Positions 24,143 through 36,620 of a DNA stretch of 64,000 nt are shown here, piece by piece. This stretch comes from Acestrorhynchus altus (lineage: Eukaryota > Chordata > Actinopteri > Characiformes > Acestrorhynchidae), in NCBI GenBank assembly GCA_034509495.1, contig CM067507.1, positions 15,644,396-15,708,395 of the forward strand. The letters run 5' to 3'. A model generated the notes under the pieces. It did not search any database and was not told where the DNA came from. It was given only the letters and a program-made list of their open reading frames with translations. The translations under genes and the position numbers were made by a program. Within the stretch, counting starts at the first letter, position 1. Each line of letters starts with the position of its first letter.

Positions 24143-25290
24143 TAATGCTATAGTGGTTGTATTAGTAGTTGTTTTAGAGTAATAGAAGTAATGGCAGTAA
24201 TAGTGGTATTGGTAGTAGCGCTGTATTGGTATTAGTAATAATGAGTAATAGTAGGTGTGGTGGTAGTAGTGTTGCTATTGTTGGGCAGCTTTCAGAGCAC
24301 AGAAAATTATAGTTGGTAGCATTAGTAGAGCAACAGTAAATGCAATGGCAGCAGTAGTGTTGTTTCATAACATTAGTGCTAGCAGGGCATTAGAAGTAAT
24401 GGCAGCAGTAGCAGTAGTACACACAGTAGTAGTAGTAGCAGTAGTAGCAAACAAGGTAGTGGTATTGGCATTAGCATTACTTAGGCCAATAATAGCATAC
24501 AGTAGGAAAGTATTGGCTCTTAGTGTTAGACCAATAGTAGTAGCAGGGTTTATTGTTATTATATTATTTGTTAAATAGAAGTAATGGCAGTAGTAGCTAT
24601 TATTTTAGCATTTAGTATAAGTAGAGTAATGTAGTGATGGCAGTAGCAGTGGTGGTAAGAAGCATTAGTAAAGTAATAGTACAATGGTAATAGTAGTCAT
24701 GGTATTGCATTAGCAGTATAACAGAAGTAGCCAGTAGTAGTGGTGGTATTGATATTAGTAGAGTAACAGAAGTAGTGCCAGTATAGTGGTGGTATTGATA
24801 ATAGTGAGATAATAAGGAAAAGCCAGCAGAAGGGTGGTATTGCACAGGATAATAGTAAATGGCAGTAGCAGTGGTGGCACATATTGTTATTAGTAGAGTA
24901 ACAGTAATGGGGTAGTACTGGTGGTATTGGTATTATATATGATATAGTAATGGCAGTAACAGTTGTGGCATTTTAAACAATATTAGTAAAAGCAGTAGTA
25001 GTGGATGTATTATTAGGAGTTTTTGTAGTACGTAAAAGTAATGACAGAAGCAATGGCTGTATAGGAGGCAGATGGTAGAAGTATTAGTTGGCACTGGAAG
25101 TGAATGGCAGTGGAATGGTGGTACTGGCATTAGTATTAGTAGTCCAATAATAGTAAGGGCAGTATTAGTGGTGGTATTGTTATTGCTATGAGTAGAGTAA
25201 TAGTAATAATGGCAGTGGTAGTGGTGGTATTGGTATTAGTAGAATAATAGTAGTAGGGGTGGTGGTATTAGTAGCAATATTAGTAGAGTT
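24143..25290. repeat. GTA-rich degenerate tandem tract
   Basis: For about 1.1 kb the plus strand is built from GTA, TAG, TGG and ATT triplets. Recurrent phrases such as GTGGTATTGATATTAGTAGA, AGTAATGGCAGTAG and GTAGTGGTGG reappear at about 45-bp spacing (clear near 24730-24840). This is an old, diverged minisatellite grown from a trinucleotide. Val/Ala-rich and Leu/Pro/Tyr-rich open frames on either strand follow from the triplet structure. Confidence 0.85.
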
Positions 25291-25670
25291 TATTGAAAGG
25301 TCTTGGACCCCTAATTTTCCCCATCACTAAGACACTTGTGAGTTTTCCATGTGGTCACTCTCTCAAGGAGCTAGCCATGGATGTCCATAGACAGGCTTTT
25401 TACCTTCTGTTTTTCCTTTGATGCTTTGCTGAGGCCATTACTATTTGTCTCCACCCCCCTTGAAATGACATTCCTGTGATTGAATTTGACTTAAAATCTT
25501 CCATACTTCTCCTGAAATTTCATCTGCTATTTTCACATCTCAGAGTGGACGTAGGTGGGCTTTAACTACAATGCCTTGACTGCTAAAGATGGAGGGGGAG
25601 AGAGAGAGAACGGTGAGAGAGAAAGTAAGAAAGCTGGAACCACACCACTGATCCCTCTGCCCCCACCCCA
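25291..25670. other. Unique stretch
   Basis: No gene or repeat was recognised. Confidence 0.3.
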
Positions 25671-25706
25671 AACACACACACATAGAGCACACACACACAC
25701 ACACAG

Positions 25707-25776
<70 letters not shown>
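25671..25776. repeat. (CA)n microsatellite
   Basis: More than 100 bp of CA with two AGAG interruptions. Confidence 0.98.
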
Positions 25777-25777
<1 letters not shown>

Positions 25778-26024
25778 CTACAAAATAGCTAACCAAGGTG
25801 ACTCTATTGATCTGTGGACAAGCAAGAGTGCAGTAAGGAGTAGGTGGAAAAGTAACCAGTGGATTAGGACTCAGACAGGCCACGATGGGTGTGTGTATGT
25901 GTATGTTTTACATTATTGGGACATTTTGCTTCTATTCACAAAGAAATGTGTGTTAAAGAATTACCTTTATTTAAAAAATGAAAGAATAAAAGGAAAAAGA
26001 GAATGAAGCTGACCTTGATCCTAT

Positions 26025-26032
<8 letters not shown>

Positions 26033-26119
<87 letters not shown>
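26033..26119. repeat. (TC)n-(AT)n compound microsatellite
   Basis: About 17 TC units join about 26 AT units. The AT block can extrude as a cruciform. Confidence 0.98.
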
Positions 26120-26121
<2 letters not shown>

Positions 26122-26210
26122 ACTAGATTGACTAGTTGACTAACTGAGTAATAAGTGGCTCATCCTAATTATCTTCAGGAGAATTAGTGTTTTAAATTGA
26201 CTTCCTAATT

Positions 26211-26233
26211 ATGCACACACACACACAGACACA

Positions 26234-26294
<61 letters not shown>
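26211..26294. repeat. (CA)n microsatellite
   Basis: About 40 CA units with two CAGA interruptions. Confidence 0.98.
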
Positions 26295-26295
<1 letters not shown>

Positions 26296-26865
26296 CAAAA
26301 AAAGTAATTTTCCTAATCTAAAAATCGAATCAATAGGAAACCATACTGCTTTGGTTTATTTAGATTAGATCAGCACTTGATTCCCTCTTCTTCACAAACA
26401 TAAATTGATCGTCTTGTTTTTTTTTTTTCCAAATTGGCATAATGGGGCCTCATCTGAAACGCTGTTTGTATTGATTGGACTAGAACTTGAATTGCTGGTG
26501 AAGATGATTTTACAAGATTAGAGACCCTCAGATGTTACTATGCAACATAAATTCCAGAGAAAAATGATACTTAATAGTAATAGCAATTTACTAATACTTT
26601 AGTGATATACTTACCTCAATTTTATGCAGATTACGGCTGAGTAAGGGCTGGAATTAGAGGTGTTTTGAGTAGCTGGCAGTGAACAATAATATTGTTGGAT
26701 GTAGCAATGCAAAGCAAAAACGTGTTCAATTAATCAGTGTAATGACAGTCATTAGTATGTAATTATAGTGTAAGAAAACGGCACTGAGGCTGAGCTTTAA
26801 CTCAGCACTGGGTCCCACAGGCCATAGCTCGCAGTCAGTGCTGAAGGCAGCATTGTGTATGTGTG
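26295..26865. other. Unique AT-rich stretch
   Basis: No gene was recognised. Confidence 0.3.
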
Positions 26866-26872
26866 AGTGCGC

Positions 26873-26944
<72 letters not shown>
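26866..26944. repeat. (GT)n microsatellite
   Basis: A GCGCGC entry leads into about 35 GT units. Confidence 0.98.
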
Positions 26945-26945
<1 letters not shown>

Positions 26946-27309
26946 ACAGGAGCAGAGAGGTGTACAAACAGCTGCTGCTGCTGTTGAAGCATCTCACTGA
27001 AGTGCTGAAGTCTTTCTGTCTGTCTATAGCTCTTTCTGCAGTGAGGGGCATAATGCACAGTTCAGCACGCTTTGGGAAACCACAGTTCTCAAATGCTGCT
27101 GTAATGGCAGGATGTGTGTATGTGTGGTGTGTATGAAAGAGCAAAGAAAGGGAAAATAACTGCCCTGAGCTCTATAGTGTGTCAGAAAATACGCTGCTAC
27201 TTTCTTTTCCATGGTCCATGGTGGATAAAAGACTGTAGATGTTAAGTAATGTAATGTTAAGTTCACTGAAGTTGTCTTCTTGCTTTAAATGTTTCTGTAA
27301 ATATGGTAG

Positions 27310-27605
27310 CATTGTCAAAGTTTGTAATGATAGCATGTGGGCTCAACACCACTACTGCAGTGATAGTACACTGCTTATGGGCCTTGTCCAGCATCACTAC
27401 AGCGGCATTAGCACACTGGCTCATGGCCTTGTCCAAAATTGCTTCTGTGATGTTACCAGGTACTGGGTCTCATTCAACAATGCTATCACAGCATTAACAT
27501 GCTGGCTATGGGCCTTGTCCAATATCACTACCATGAAATTAGTATACTTACTATTAATCTCATCCAACATCGCCACTGCACTGTACTCTCGTACAATTAA
27601 CCATT
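27310..27605. repeat. Degenerate ~45-bp minisatellite
   Basis: Five to six diverged units of 43-45 bp are anchored on CTTGTCCAxxATCACTAC (or CATTCAACAATGCTATCAC, CTCATCCAACATCGCCAC). Because 45 is a multiple of three, a plus-strand frame (27239-27625, 128 codons) stays open and shows a 15-residue rhythm (LVQHHYSGISTLAHG, LVQNCFCDVTRYWVS, LSNITTMKLVYLLLI). I read this as a repeat artefact, not a protein. Confidence 0.75.
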
Positions 27606-28409
27606 CACAATGCATTAGACACTAATTTGTATGTTTATGACTGTGTGACTGTATATTGCCAGACCATGTTACAATGGTCACTATGTCAGATTAGTGCTTA
27701 AGATCGATTGTACTGTTCATGTCCTTGTGTGTGTTTGTAGGTCCTGGTAAGAAATTGTGTCATGTTCATATAGGTGTTAGTGTGTGATGCTGGTTTGTGT
27801 TCTAAAATCAAGGTATCAAAAAGTAATTGCGTAGTCTTATATTTATTAGCTTCCTGAATTTTCCTGTACCACAATTTCCTTGTGAGTGACAAGCCATAGC
27901 TTATGAGGTTCCTAACATATAAGAACTCATAGATACTTTCATATATTAAGTCCTTTACCCATTGTGGCCTCGTGAAATGACAAATGAAATGATGTTGTAG
28001 ATGTTATATTTAATGCCAAAGCACCTTATTAGTGTCCTAATTATTGAAATGTGTCTGATGATTCTAGGCAGTTGATGGTGGTCTGGAAAATTAGGCTTCA
28101 CTGGTTTTGTTTTCCAAACAGATTTTGCAGTCACTGCATGTTCATTCCTGCTGCTTTGAGAATTGGCGACAGCCCTGCAACAGTTTCCTAAGCTGAAATG
28201 CAGGTGATGGCATTAGAAGAGCCAACCTCGCTCAGAAATCCCTGTGGGGTATTCCAATTACTGTCAGGTTAATGGGGAGGAGGGTGGAATAAACCACAGT
28301 GGTAGTAGAGTCTAGCATTAGCTGTGCTTATTCGTGGGTGAGAAGAGCATATGGCAAACAAAGTTTGGGGGGTATGGGAAAACAGGTTTTGCTGCTGAGT
28401 TGGCTGTGT
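27606..28409. other. Unique stretch
   Basis: No gene was recognised. The part at about 28080-28280 looks moderately complex and may be CNE-like. Confidence 0.3.
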
Positions 28410-28411
28410 GT

Positions 28412-28461
<50 letters not shown>
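28410..28461. repeat. (GT)n microsatellite
   Basis: About 25 GT units. Confidence 0.98.
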
Positions 28462-29331
<870 letters not shown>

Positions 29332-30110
29332 AGCTTGCAGGCCTTTTTGAAGCAGGCAGTTGAAAAGGTGAACTGCTGAACCAGCGCCAGATTACAGCCT
29401 GCTGCTCTGCCAGACTGCCAGAACCACTCTAAACACCTGCAGATCACACACACATACACACACCCAAGTAGGGACAATAGGGACATGTCCCCACCAACAT
29501 TCTGGGAGGAAAGTATTATCCCCATCAGATTTAAGAGAATTAATTCACATCTTTAAAGTCCTATTAGATCATTAAATCTACCAGATGCTGTGTCTACAAG
29601 ACAAAATTTAGGCATGCTAGCATTTGATTGTCTGACAGGGAATGGGCTATGTGAATGCTTCTGTCACAACATGCAAAAATCATAGTCTGCTTACTCCCAC
29701 AGAGCTGATCAGTGTCCTAGTGGTACATTCAGCTCAAGTATGGATGAAAATCTTGTTTTTTAGATGACTTATTCCTATTCTTCTATGCAATACATCGCAG
29801 AAAACATAACTAGGGAGACAAGACATTCTATTATTCTCATGTCCCTTTTCCAGATTGAAAATGTGTCCAGGAGAGAAATTTTAAATTGTGAAAAATGTCT
29901 GGGAATTTGCTTTGGTCTTACTTTTATTTTTGCTGACTTTATTGTTAATTTCATTCTTCTTCTTTTCTAAATCCCACCTCCTCTCCACAATAACATCTCT
30001 ATACGTAGACATCTACCCAACTGATCTGCTTAGACAGCTACTTAAGAGAGAGAGCGAGAGAAAGAGTAAGAGATTAATTGCAGGCTAAAAAAAAATGTCC
30101 ACTAGTGTTG
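29332..30110. other. Unique stretch
   Basis: No gene was recognised. AGAGAGAGCGAGAGAAAGAG near 30044 is a short GA run. Confidence 0.3.
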
Positions 30111-30112
30111 TA

Positions 30113-30200
30113 CCAATTCAACACTCCAGCAGGTGTGCCCATTGTGTATTTACTGTGTGGGTTCTCATTAGTGTGTATGTTTGTGTCCAGTACATGGATG
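30113..30200 (+). repeat. Truncated SINE 3' half
   Basis: The order GGTGTGCCCATTGTGTATTT, CATTAGTGTGTATGTTTGTG, then CAGTACATGGATGG matches the 3' half of the SINE at 49819-50107 and the fragment at 5985-6095. Confidence 0.45.
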
Positions 30201-30265
30201 GATATTTTGTTTATATATTCAGGTGGGGTGGGGGGGTGTCCCTACAGCTCCAAACCTATGCCCTT

Positions 30266-30267
<2 letters not shown>

Positions 30268-30297
<30 letters not shown>

Positions 30298-30301
30298 GGA
30301 C

Positions 30302-30336
<35 letters not shown>
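30268..30336. repeat. (GACA)n-(CA)n microsatellite
   Basis: Eight GACA units followed by about 17 CA units. Confidence 0.98.
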
Positions 30337-30341
<5 letters not shown>

Positions 30342-31220
30342 GTGATTGACGAAAGACACATGTAAGGTTTGAAAATACACAGAACAATCAGAACCCTAGA
30401 AAATCCCACATAAAGCATAAGAGGATGAAAGTCAGTCGATAGCAGCTGACATTCGGCTGAGGCATCAAACCTAATCTGCTGCTTTAATTTCACTTAAAAC
30501 TCATTTCGATCCATTAACCGAAATGAACATTTCAAATGATTGATGGGGCGCGCTAATAAACCCGACAACTGTTTTTGCCGAGTGTAATTGACCAAGACCG
30601 CATGTCACGTCTAAATTACCTCAACTTAATTACCTTAACTTACTCTTGTGATATTATCGCCGACAGGAATCAAAGTCCAAAGCTTATCATGTGTCATGGG
30701 GGCTTGGATATACTATTACAATCAAAAACAGACAAGTTGCCATTGTAAGAACAACTCTGCCTTATCCAGTAAATAAATAACTAAAGACTGGGAAATGAGT
30801 GAGGCCTTTTACTGGAGTGAAAGAAGAAGGTATTCACATTGTTGTATAGTATTTCCAAAGGGAGTGCTCTGTAAAGCCATCTACATTCTTTCTCTCACAT
30901 TATCATGGTGATCCCATGCATAAGGAGGTGGGGTAGGGTGGGAATGGGGGGTTGAGTTAAATGGATTAATAAGCTTTCCTCCAGTCTCCCCTTTCAGCCA
31001 GGCTGGACTGCTCACTGGGGGCTTTGGAAATGCATATATCCCTCTAATGACATAATCACCTAATTAGGTGAATTTCAAATGCAATTGATGTGTAAGTAGG
31101 GGGGTTAATTTCACCTTCTTGCCTGTCACTGCTGGAATGCTATTTCCCCTATGAGAGTGTGTTATCTGCATTGATACTCTGAGTGAAGTGCTTGTGTCAT
31201 GTTGAAATGATGAAATGTTC
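30337..31220. other. Unique stretch with two CNE-like islands
   Basis: No gene is seen. About 30480-30760 and 30960-31130 are repeat-free with balanced composition. They are dense in TAAT/ATTA, AATTAC and similar cores (TAATGACATAATCACCTAAT near 31045), typical in look of vertebrate developmental enhancers. Conservation is not shown here. Confidence 0.4.
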
Positions 31221-31221
31221 T

Positions 31222-31385
31222 ACACTCTTAACCATGTTCCAGACGTTCTTTACTGCAGGCAGTGGTTCTATATAGATTTCTAACAACTTAGAGAACCATT
31301 GGGATACCTCAATGGTTCTTTGTTTGGTTAAGGGGTTCTTCAAATTGACAGAAAGGCTTTTGTAGATGGTGTAATATACATTTTA
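31222..31385 (+). repeat. GGTTCTTT-type MITE remnant
   Basis: CTACACTCTTAACCATGTTC, CAGTGGTTCTATATAG, AGAGAACCATTGGG, CAATGGTTCTTTGTTTGG and AAGGGGTTCTTCAAATTGAC follow in the order of a common fish non-autonomous repeat rich in inverted GGTTCT/AGAACC. Family name not assigned. Confidence 0.6.
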
Positions 31386-32675
31386 AAAACGGAGAAACAG
31401 TGCTTCCTTCTTTCTAATTTAATGGCTGCACTATTCAGTTGAGGTCAGGTGACTAAGAACTCCTATAGATTAGTCCTATACATTACATACAGTAATTCAT
31501 CCTGCTAGTTCTATCAGCAATCACATCAGCCTTAAAGACCAGTGTCCCAGTTCAATTGGCAGCCATATATGCCCATAACAGTGTCTCTACCTTGTTTATC
31601 AGATGATGTGTTATGCTTTTTATCATGAACTCTTCCTTTCCTTTTTCCATTCTCATGATAAAATTAGTTTTAATTGTCCAAATAATCTTGTAAACTGGGA
31701 AGCTATTTTATATGTTTTCTATCTAATCTGCCTAATCTGCCTTTTATATTCTGATTGTAGAACATGCCATTCATGTTCTGATTTTATTATAATCCGCTGA
31801 TTGTAGATTTTGAGAATGTTACCAAGAAGCTACCACATGTAATACAAGACATTTAATGTCCTTAATTTTAGGGAAATTATACTAATGAATCTAATTGTAT
31901 AGACATGCAAATATGCATACAAGTCCTTGTGCTAAAATTGGAGTGTCCAACTTTACCTACACTGGTGAGTCAGAGGTCAGTGTGCTTGTTCTGAATAAAA
32001 ATTTCAATTATACAGATTACAAAATAATAAACACTTTTACATCAACAGGCCTAGAAAAAAACATAATGAATGAAAACCAGACCCTCTGTCCACCACCGCC
32101 CATAGGCAGAAAATAAAGGCCACCATGATTTCCTTTCTTTTCAAGACACTATGTGTGATATGGGAGAACTAAAGGTTTCATTGACCTCCCACTCAGCACC
32201 CGTGTCCAGACACTCCAATGTCCAATGTGAACCCACACAGCCTGCCTTACTGCAGCCCTGAGAGCCTCTCCATGGTGATCAGGAGCACGCCTCCTTCCTC
32301 TCTTTCCTTTTTTCTGTGTTTTCATTCAGAATAAATTTCCAACAGGCAGGTGGTGAAAACAATGTATTAAAAAGTTACTTAATACTGTGAAGCACTTTAA
32401 ATCCTCTTAAAGTGTAGAACATAATTTTGCCTCACATTTTATTTACATTACTGAAAAAAATGCATTTTACTAAGACCATTTATAAAAAGATTCCATTCTG
32501 ATGGTTGATACTTCTATTTGACAATACAATAATCATAATGCTGTTTGGACCGATACTAAATAATAATGTATGCAATATTGGAGATAATTAAATGAAAAAC
32601 ATTCACTTTCACTTGTAATGTTCTACTTGTTTCATAACTTTACTCTCTACACTCCACATTTTTTTTGTGTTTTGA
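31386..32675. other. Unique AT-rich stretch
   Basis: No gene was recognised. About 32140-32320 is somewhat GC-richer. Confidence 0.3.
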
Positions 32676-33080
32676 GCCTTGGTGTCTCTCACCATTTCTT
32701 TTTCACACCCACAGAGCGTTTTTCCTGACACTATCTGTTTCAGCTTGATCATTAGGGGTCCGTGGACCTGTCTTGGGAGGAGGAGAATGATACTAATGGT
32801 GAATGGCAGGAAAGAAAGAAGGCGGCTTGGCATGGATGCTCCGAGGGCTCTGCTGGACAGAGCTGGACAATGGGTGTGGGCACAGCCTCCAAACGCTCGG
32901 CCTGGCAAACACAGGCGGCCGGCGGGGCGAGACGAGGTGGGCTGTATCTGCCTGGTGTGGCACCACAGCCAGCAGCAGGACAGAAGGAAGGATGCATCTC
33001 TGCACTTTTTCACTTTTGAACGACACGGCTCATGGCTCTGGGATTGAAGCAGAGTGGTCAGAGGACTCTTTGTGAGAGGT
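32676..33080. other. GC-richer island open in many frames
   Basis: Frames of 77-134 codons are open on both strands. None gives a domain I recognise, and the pattern fits a local GC rise. It may be a CpG-containing regulatory island or an untranslated exon. Confidence 0.3.
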
Positions 33081-33180
33081 CACAACTGTGGAGCAGTGAG
33101 GTGCTCTGGAGGGGAAACGGTCCTGACAGTTCTGCCATCCTGAGCAAATCACATCATAATAAAGGTCGTCACCGTGACAA

Positions 33181-33212
33181 CAGTACCGGTCAAAAGTGTC
33201 TGGACACAAATA
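33181..33212 (+). repeat. Single mariner-type terminal repeat
   Basis: CAGTACCGGTCAAAAGTGTC then TGGACACA resembles the CAGTACCAGTCAAAAGTTTG ends of fish mariner-like transposons. I found no partner repeat. Confidence 0.45.
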
Positions 33213-33585
33213 CAGAAGGGATTTTCGTTATTTTGGTGTAAAATTGAAGAAGCCAACATTATTAAACCAATCCAAACTATATTATTAAATATGTTGGGAT
33301 CAATTCAAATTCTATATCCGTTAACTGGTTCAGAAAGCTTCTTTTTGGCTTGATTTTGTATTTTCTTGCATGTTCAAGAGAAGCCATGCTTTCCCAACAT
33401 CAGTGAAGAAGTTCACATGCCTGTAAAATTTATATTTGTTTATTTATTTACTGATTGATGTTTTTTTTTGGGAGGATGCACCACTGAAATGATTTTTGTA
33501 AATGAGACATGAGTGTAAAGAACGTTTTTAGGCCCTTCACATAATGTCAGATAGGAAGAATCCTTAAGTTGAAATGACCTTTTGA

Positions 33586-33640
33586 CTACACCCTTAAAAG
33601 AGGAGCTCTTCAAAGGTCCTTTAGAAGGCAATGACTATTG
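33586..33640 (+). repeat. Partial GGTTCTTT-type MITE
   Basis: CTACACCCTTAAAAGAGGAG, CTTCAAAGGTCCTTTAGAAG resembles the left end of the repeat at 31222-31385. Confidence 0.4.
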
Positions 33641-34129
33641 CCTTGGTGTTACAACAAACCCTGGAATGTTTTCATGTTTCACTATAATGGAATGGAGTTT
33701 TTTAACCATTGTGTTGTCTTATAGATCAAAAAATAATCCATGTTCATTTTTCATCTTGAAAATTGGAATGACCCATAATGCCAGGGAAAAGGGTCACAAT
33801 GCTCAATGCGAAGTATGGATAATGATATTCTGTGTCTAGCTTTATTCTGTATTTGATAATACTTTCAGAACCATTACAGACACAGATGGAATGGGGTAGC
33901 TCACTGAAGTTGTGGGCAGTGCAGCTGCACACCCCACAACTATTTCACCTCTAGTGGGATTCTTAAGCATGCATAAAAGTATGTTGGCATATCATAATTT
34001 TTTACAAGCTGTTAAGATGGACTGATTAGGATGATTTAAAAATGTCAGAACATTATTTGATAGGATAATGCATTCATTAATGCATACTGCATTGGTACAC
34101 AGGGACCAGATGAGTCCATGATGATAAAA
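33641..34129. other. Unique stretch
   Basis: No gene or clear repeat was recognised. Confidence 0.3.
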
Positions 34130-34310
34130 ATGTGTTGAAACATTATATGTCCAAATGTTTGTGGAAACCCTTCTAACAAATGTGTAATGCTACTTTTAAT
34201 TTGCACCCATTGCTGATGAAGATATGCAGCTGCACACACACACAGATCATCTAGTGCCTATTGCCACTAGCATAGGACTCTTTGGAGCAGAAATAAAAAG
34301 CTGAAATAAA
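34130..34310 (+). repeat. DNA-transposon (MITE-like) remnant
   Basis: ATGTCCAAATGTTTGTGGA, AATGCTACTTTTAATTTGCA, CCCATTGCTGATGAAGATAT, ATCTAGTGCCTATTGCCACT and GGACTCTTTGGAGCAGA correspond to the repeat at 20540-20665, with more internal sequence kept here. Confidence 0.65.
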
Positions 34311-34327
34311 AGCTGTGTGGCAGGAGC

Positions 34328-34333
34328 TGTGTG

Positions 34334-34394
<61 letters not shown>
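34328..34394. repeat. (GT)n microsatellite
   Basis: About 33 GT units with one GC. Confidence 0.98.
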
Positions 34395-35369
34395 ATTGCT
34401 TCGTGCATGATTACAAACACTGTATCTGTGTTTAAGAGCTGCTCTACTCCACACTATTGACTCCAGTCCTACTGGTCTCATCTTTCCCAGCAGATGTCCA
34501 CCCCCAGCATCTGTTTGTATTAGCAGTGTAATTGCAGTGATAATGAGGCCATTGATTCAGTATCTACGGAAATAGTCAATCAGGGCAGCCCATTTGTCTT
34601 ACTTTCCCTGACAGTTCGCCTCCTAGCTAAACAGACAGTGCCAGGCCGGGTGAGAAGATTAGCTAGTGGCTAATCCCCCACCAGAGAGTGACTGATGGTG
34701 GAGAACGAAGCAATGTATAGATTCACCAGGCCCCATCCAGAAAATGTATGAGGTGGAGTGTTTTGAAATAGACGTGTTGATTGTTTAGAACGGCCACATC
34801 TAACCCCCTGGGTCGCATGATATATGTGGCCATGAATGCCAATATGGTGTTTAGAAATGGTAAATGCTCCGGCCATTAGTTTGAGGGAGTTTATTGGAAC
34901 ACCTTCTCATCAGATTGGATTTCTGTATTTCTGTGTTGGATATCAGGTGGATGTGACACACTAATGTTGTGGTAAAGAAAATGACCTAGTTGCATGGATG
35001 TTTTATAGTCTGCTTTCAGTGACATAAACAAATGAAAGTAATAAATCAATAAATACAATAAAATAATACAATTTTCAAAGAACATGTACAAATCAGTACA
35101 TTTATGATTTAAACTGTGTAAAGTTATTGATGGTCTTAATCTAAAGAAGTAAAACTTAAATAAAAACACTGTTTGTTGGTTTGTTCATTGGTTTGTGCCA
35201 ACGCCATCCTTTGCAGTAAGCGATGTCAGCAAGAATTAATGACCTGGTGTTGCTTTGTCTTTCCATGTCACATATTGGCCAGAATGAGGACACAAACCAC
35301 TAACAAAACAGTCATTCATTTTATCACTCGTTGTAAGACAGTTATTTATGCTAATAAAAGTGAGTGGAA

Positions 35370-35373
<4 letters not shown>
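34395..35373. other. Unique stretch with CNE-like island
   Basis: No gene is seen. About 34500-34880 is repeat-free and compositionally complex. The remainder is AT-rich. Confidence 0.35.

Positions 35374-35443
<70 letters not shown>
35374..35443. repeat. (GT)n microsatellite
   Basis: About 35 GT units, perfect. Confidence 0.98.
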
Positions 35444-35449
<6 letters not shown>

Positions 35450-35954
35450 TCTACACATTTTTATGTGTTTGTTTTTCCTTAACTATTGTTAAAAGCAACA
35501 GCAATGAGTATGTTTCATCGTGCTGAATGAATTAGCACACATTTACTTTACAGTTTCAGCTACTGCTCTTACAGCTTTGCTTCTCTGTAATTAGAAATAA
35601 GAAGTATTCATAAGCGGTAAAGCAGATTTAAGATCAAGAGTGGCTACTGTATCACTGTGAAGCACATTGGGCTGGACAGTGAGGTGCTTTATAAGGAGCA
35701 GATGGCAGTGGGATATAGGCAAAAGAGGAGTGATGCTTTTAATTAGAAGCTGCAATTGTTTCATTTGTTAAGAAATTCACAGTTTTACACCACATTTAAA
35801 TAACATGCTCAGGTTATAAGTACTTAGGAGTGATTGAAAGAAAACATGCTTAGAAAGAAGATCCTCTGCCTCCCCCTGAGGATGGGCCTGTTGACCACTA
35901 GTGAGAGCCCAAGGCCCATCAGTGGTTCCCGAGTTAGAGCACTCTGTATGTGTG
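35444..35954. other. Unique stretch
   Basis: No gene or repeat was recognised. Confidence 0.3.
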
Positions 35955-35990
<36 letters not shown>

Positions 35991-36007
35991 GTGTGCGTGT
36001 GTGTGTC
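35955..36007. repeat. (GT)n microsatellite
   Basis: GT with two GC interruptions. Confidence 0.97.
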
Positions 36008-36484
36008 TTGGGTGGAGTGGTGAGTAGTTGCCAGTGTGTAAACTGTAACATTATGCTAATTGGAAAGACCACTGCAGAGGTCCATAAAGACATTTAAAGC
36101 TCCAGTGTTGCTACACAAAAATGTAATGAGGCAGACTAATAAGAACAGCAGACTGCATGGTGTGGATAGTGGGGGAGCAGGGGTTACATAGGAACATAGC
36201 AGGCCTTGCACTTTCTCCAAAAGTGGTCAGCACCTTTCTCTTGTTCTGCCAGCCTCTGACCTCAAATAAATGGTTAAAAAGATATTTCCGCTTAGTGTCA
36301 GAGCACTAGTTATAGGCCATTCCATGACCTCCTGGAATGACCCTGCCTGTGCAAATACCTCTACACCTCATGCACTGAAATGGAAATACAGGAAAGGCCA
36401 GGAAGAACACACAGGTTCAAGAGGGCAGCCCTGTCCAACTCTCTGACCTTAAGATAATATATGTAAAGAGAGCCTCTAACTGCC
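36008..36484. other. Unique stretch
   Basis: No gene was recognised. Confidence 0.3.
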
Positions 36485-36535
<51 letters not shown>

Positions 36536-36546
36536 TGTGCAGAATG

Positions 36547-36619
<73 letters not shown>
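36485..36619. repeat. Split (CA)n microsatellite
   Basis: Two CA blocks, 36485-36533 and 36547-36619, are separated by AATGTGCAGAATG. Cysteine/valine minus-strand frames are translations of the repeat. Confidence 0.98.

Positions 36620-36620
<1 letters not shown>

Noticed and set aside
24143..25290. CRISPR-like or satellite array
   Set aside because: Units are too diverged, lack unique spacers, and this is eukaryotic DNA; it is a degenerate simple repeat.
25540..25883. Cys/Val- and Thr/His-rich frames over CA tracts
   Set aside because: Direct translations of (CA)n/(GT)n; the same occurs at 26867, 28299, 34251, 35173, 36361, 49161 and 52457.
27239..27625. 128-codon plus-strand frame
   Set aside because: It follows a 45-bp minisatellite; residues repeat every 15 and no start or splice context supports coding.
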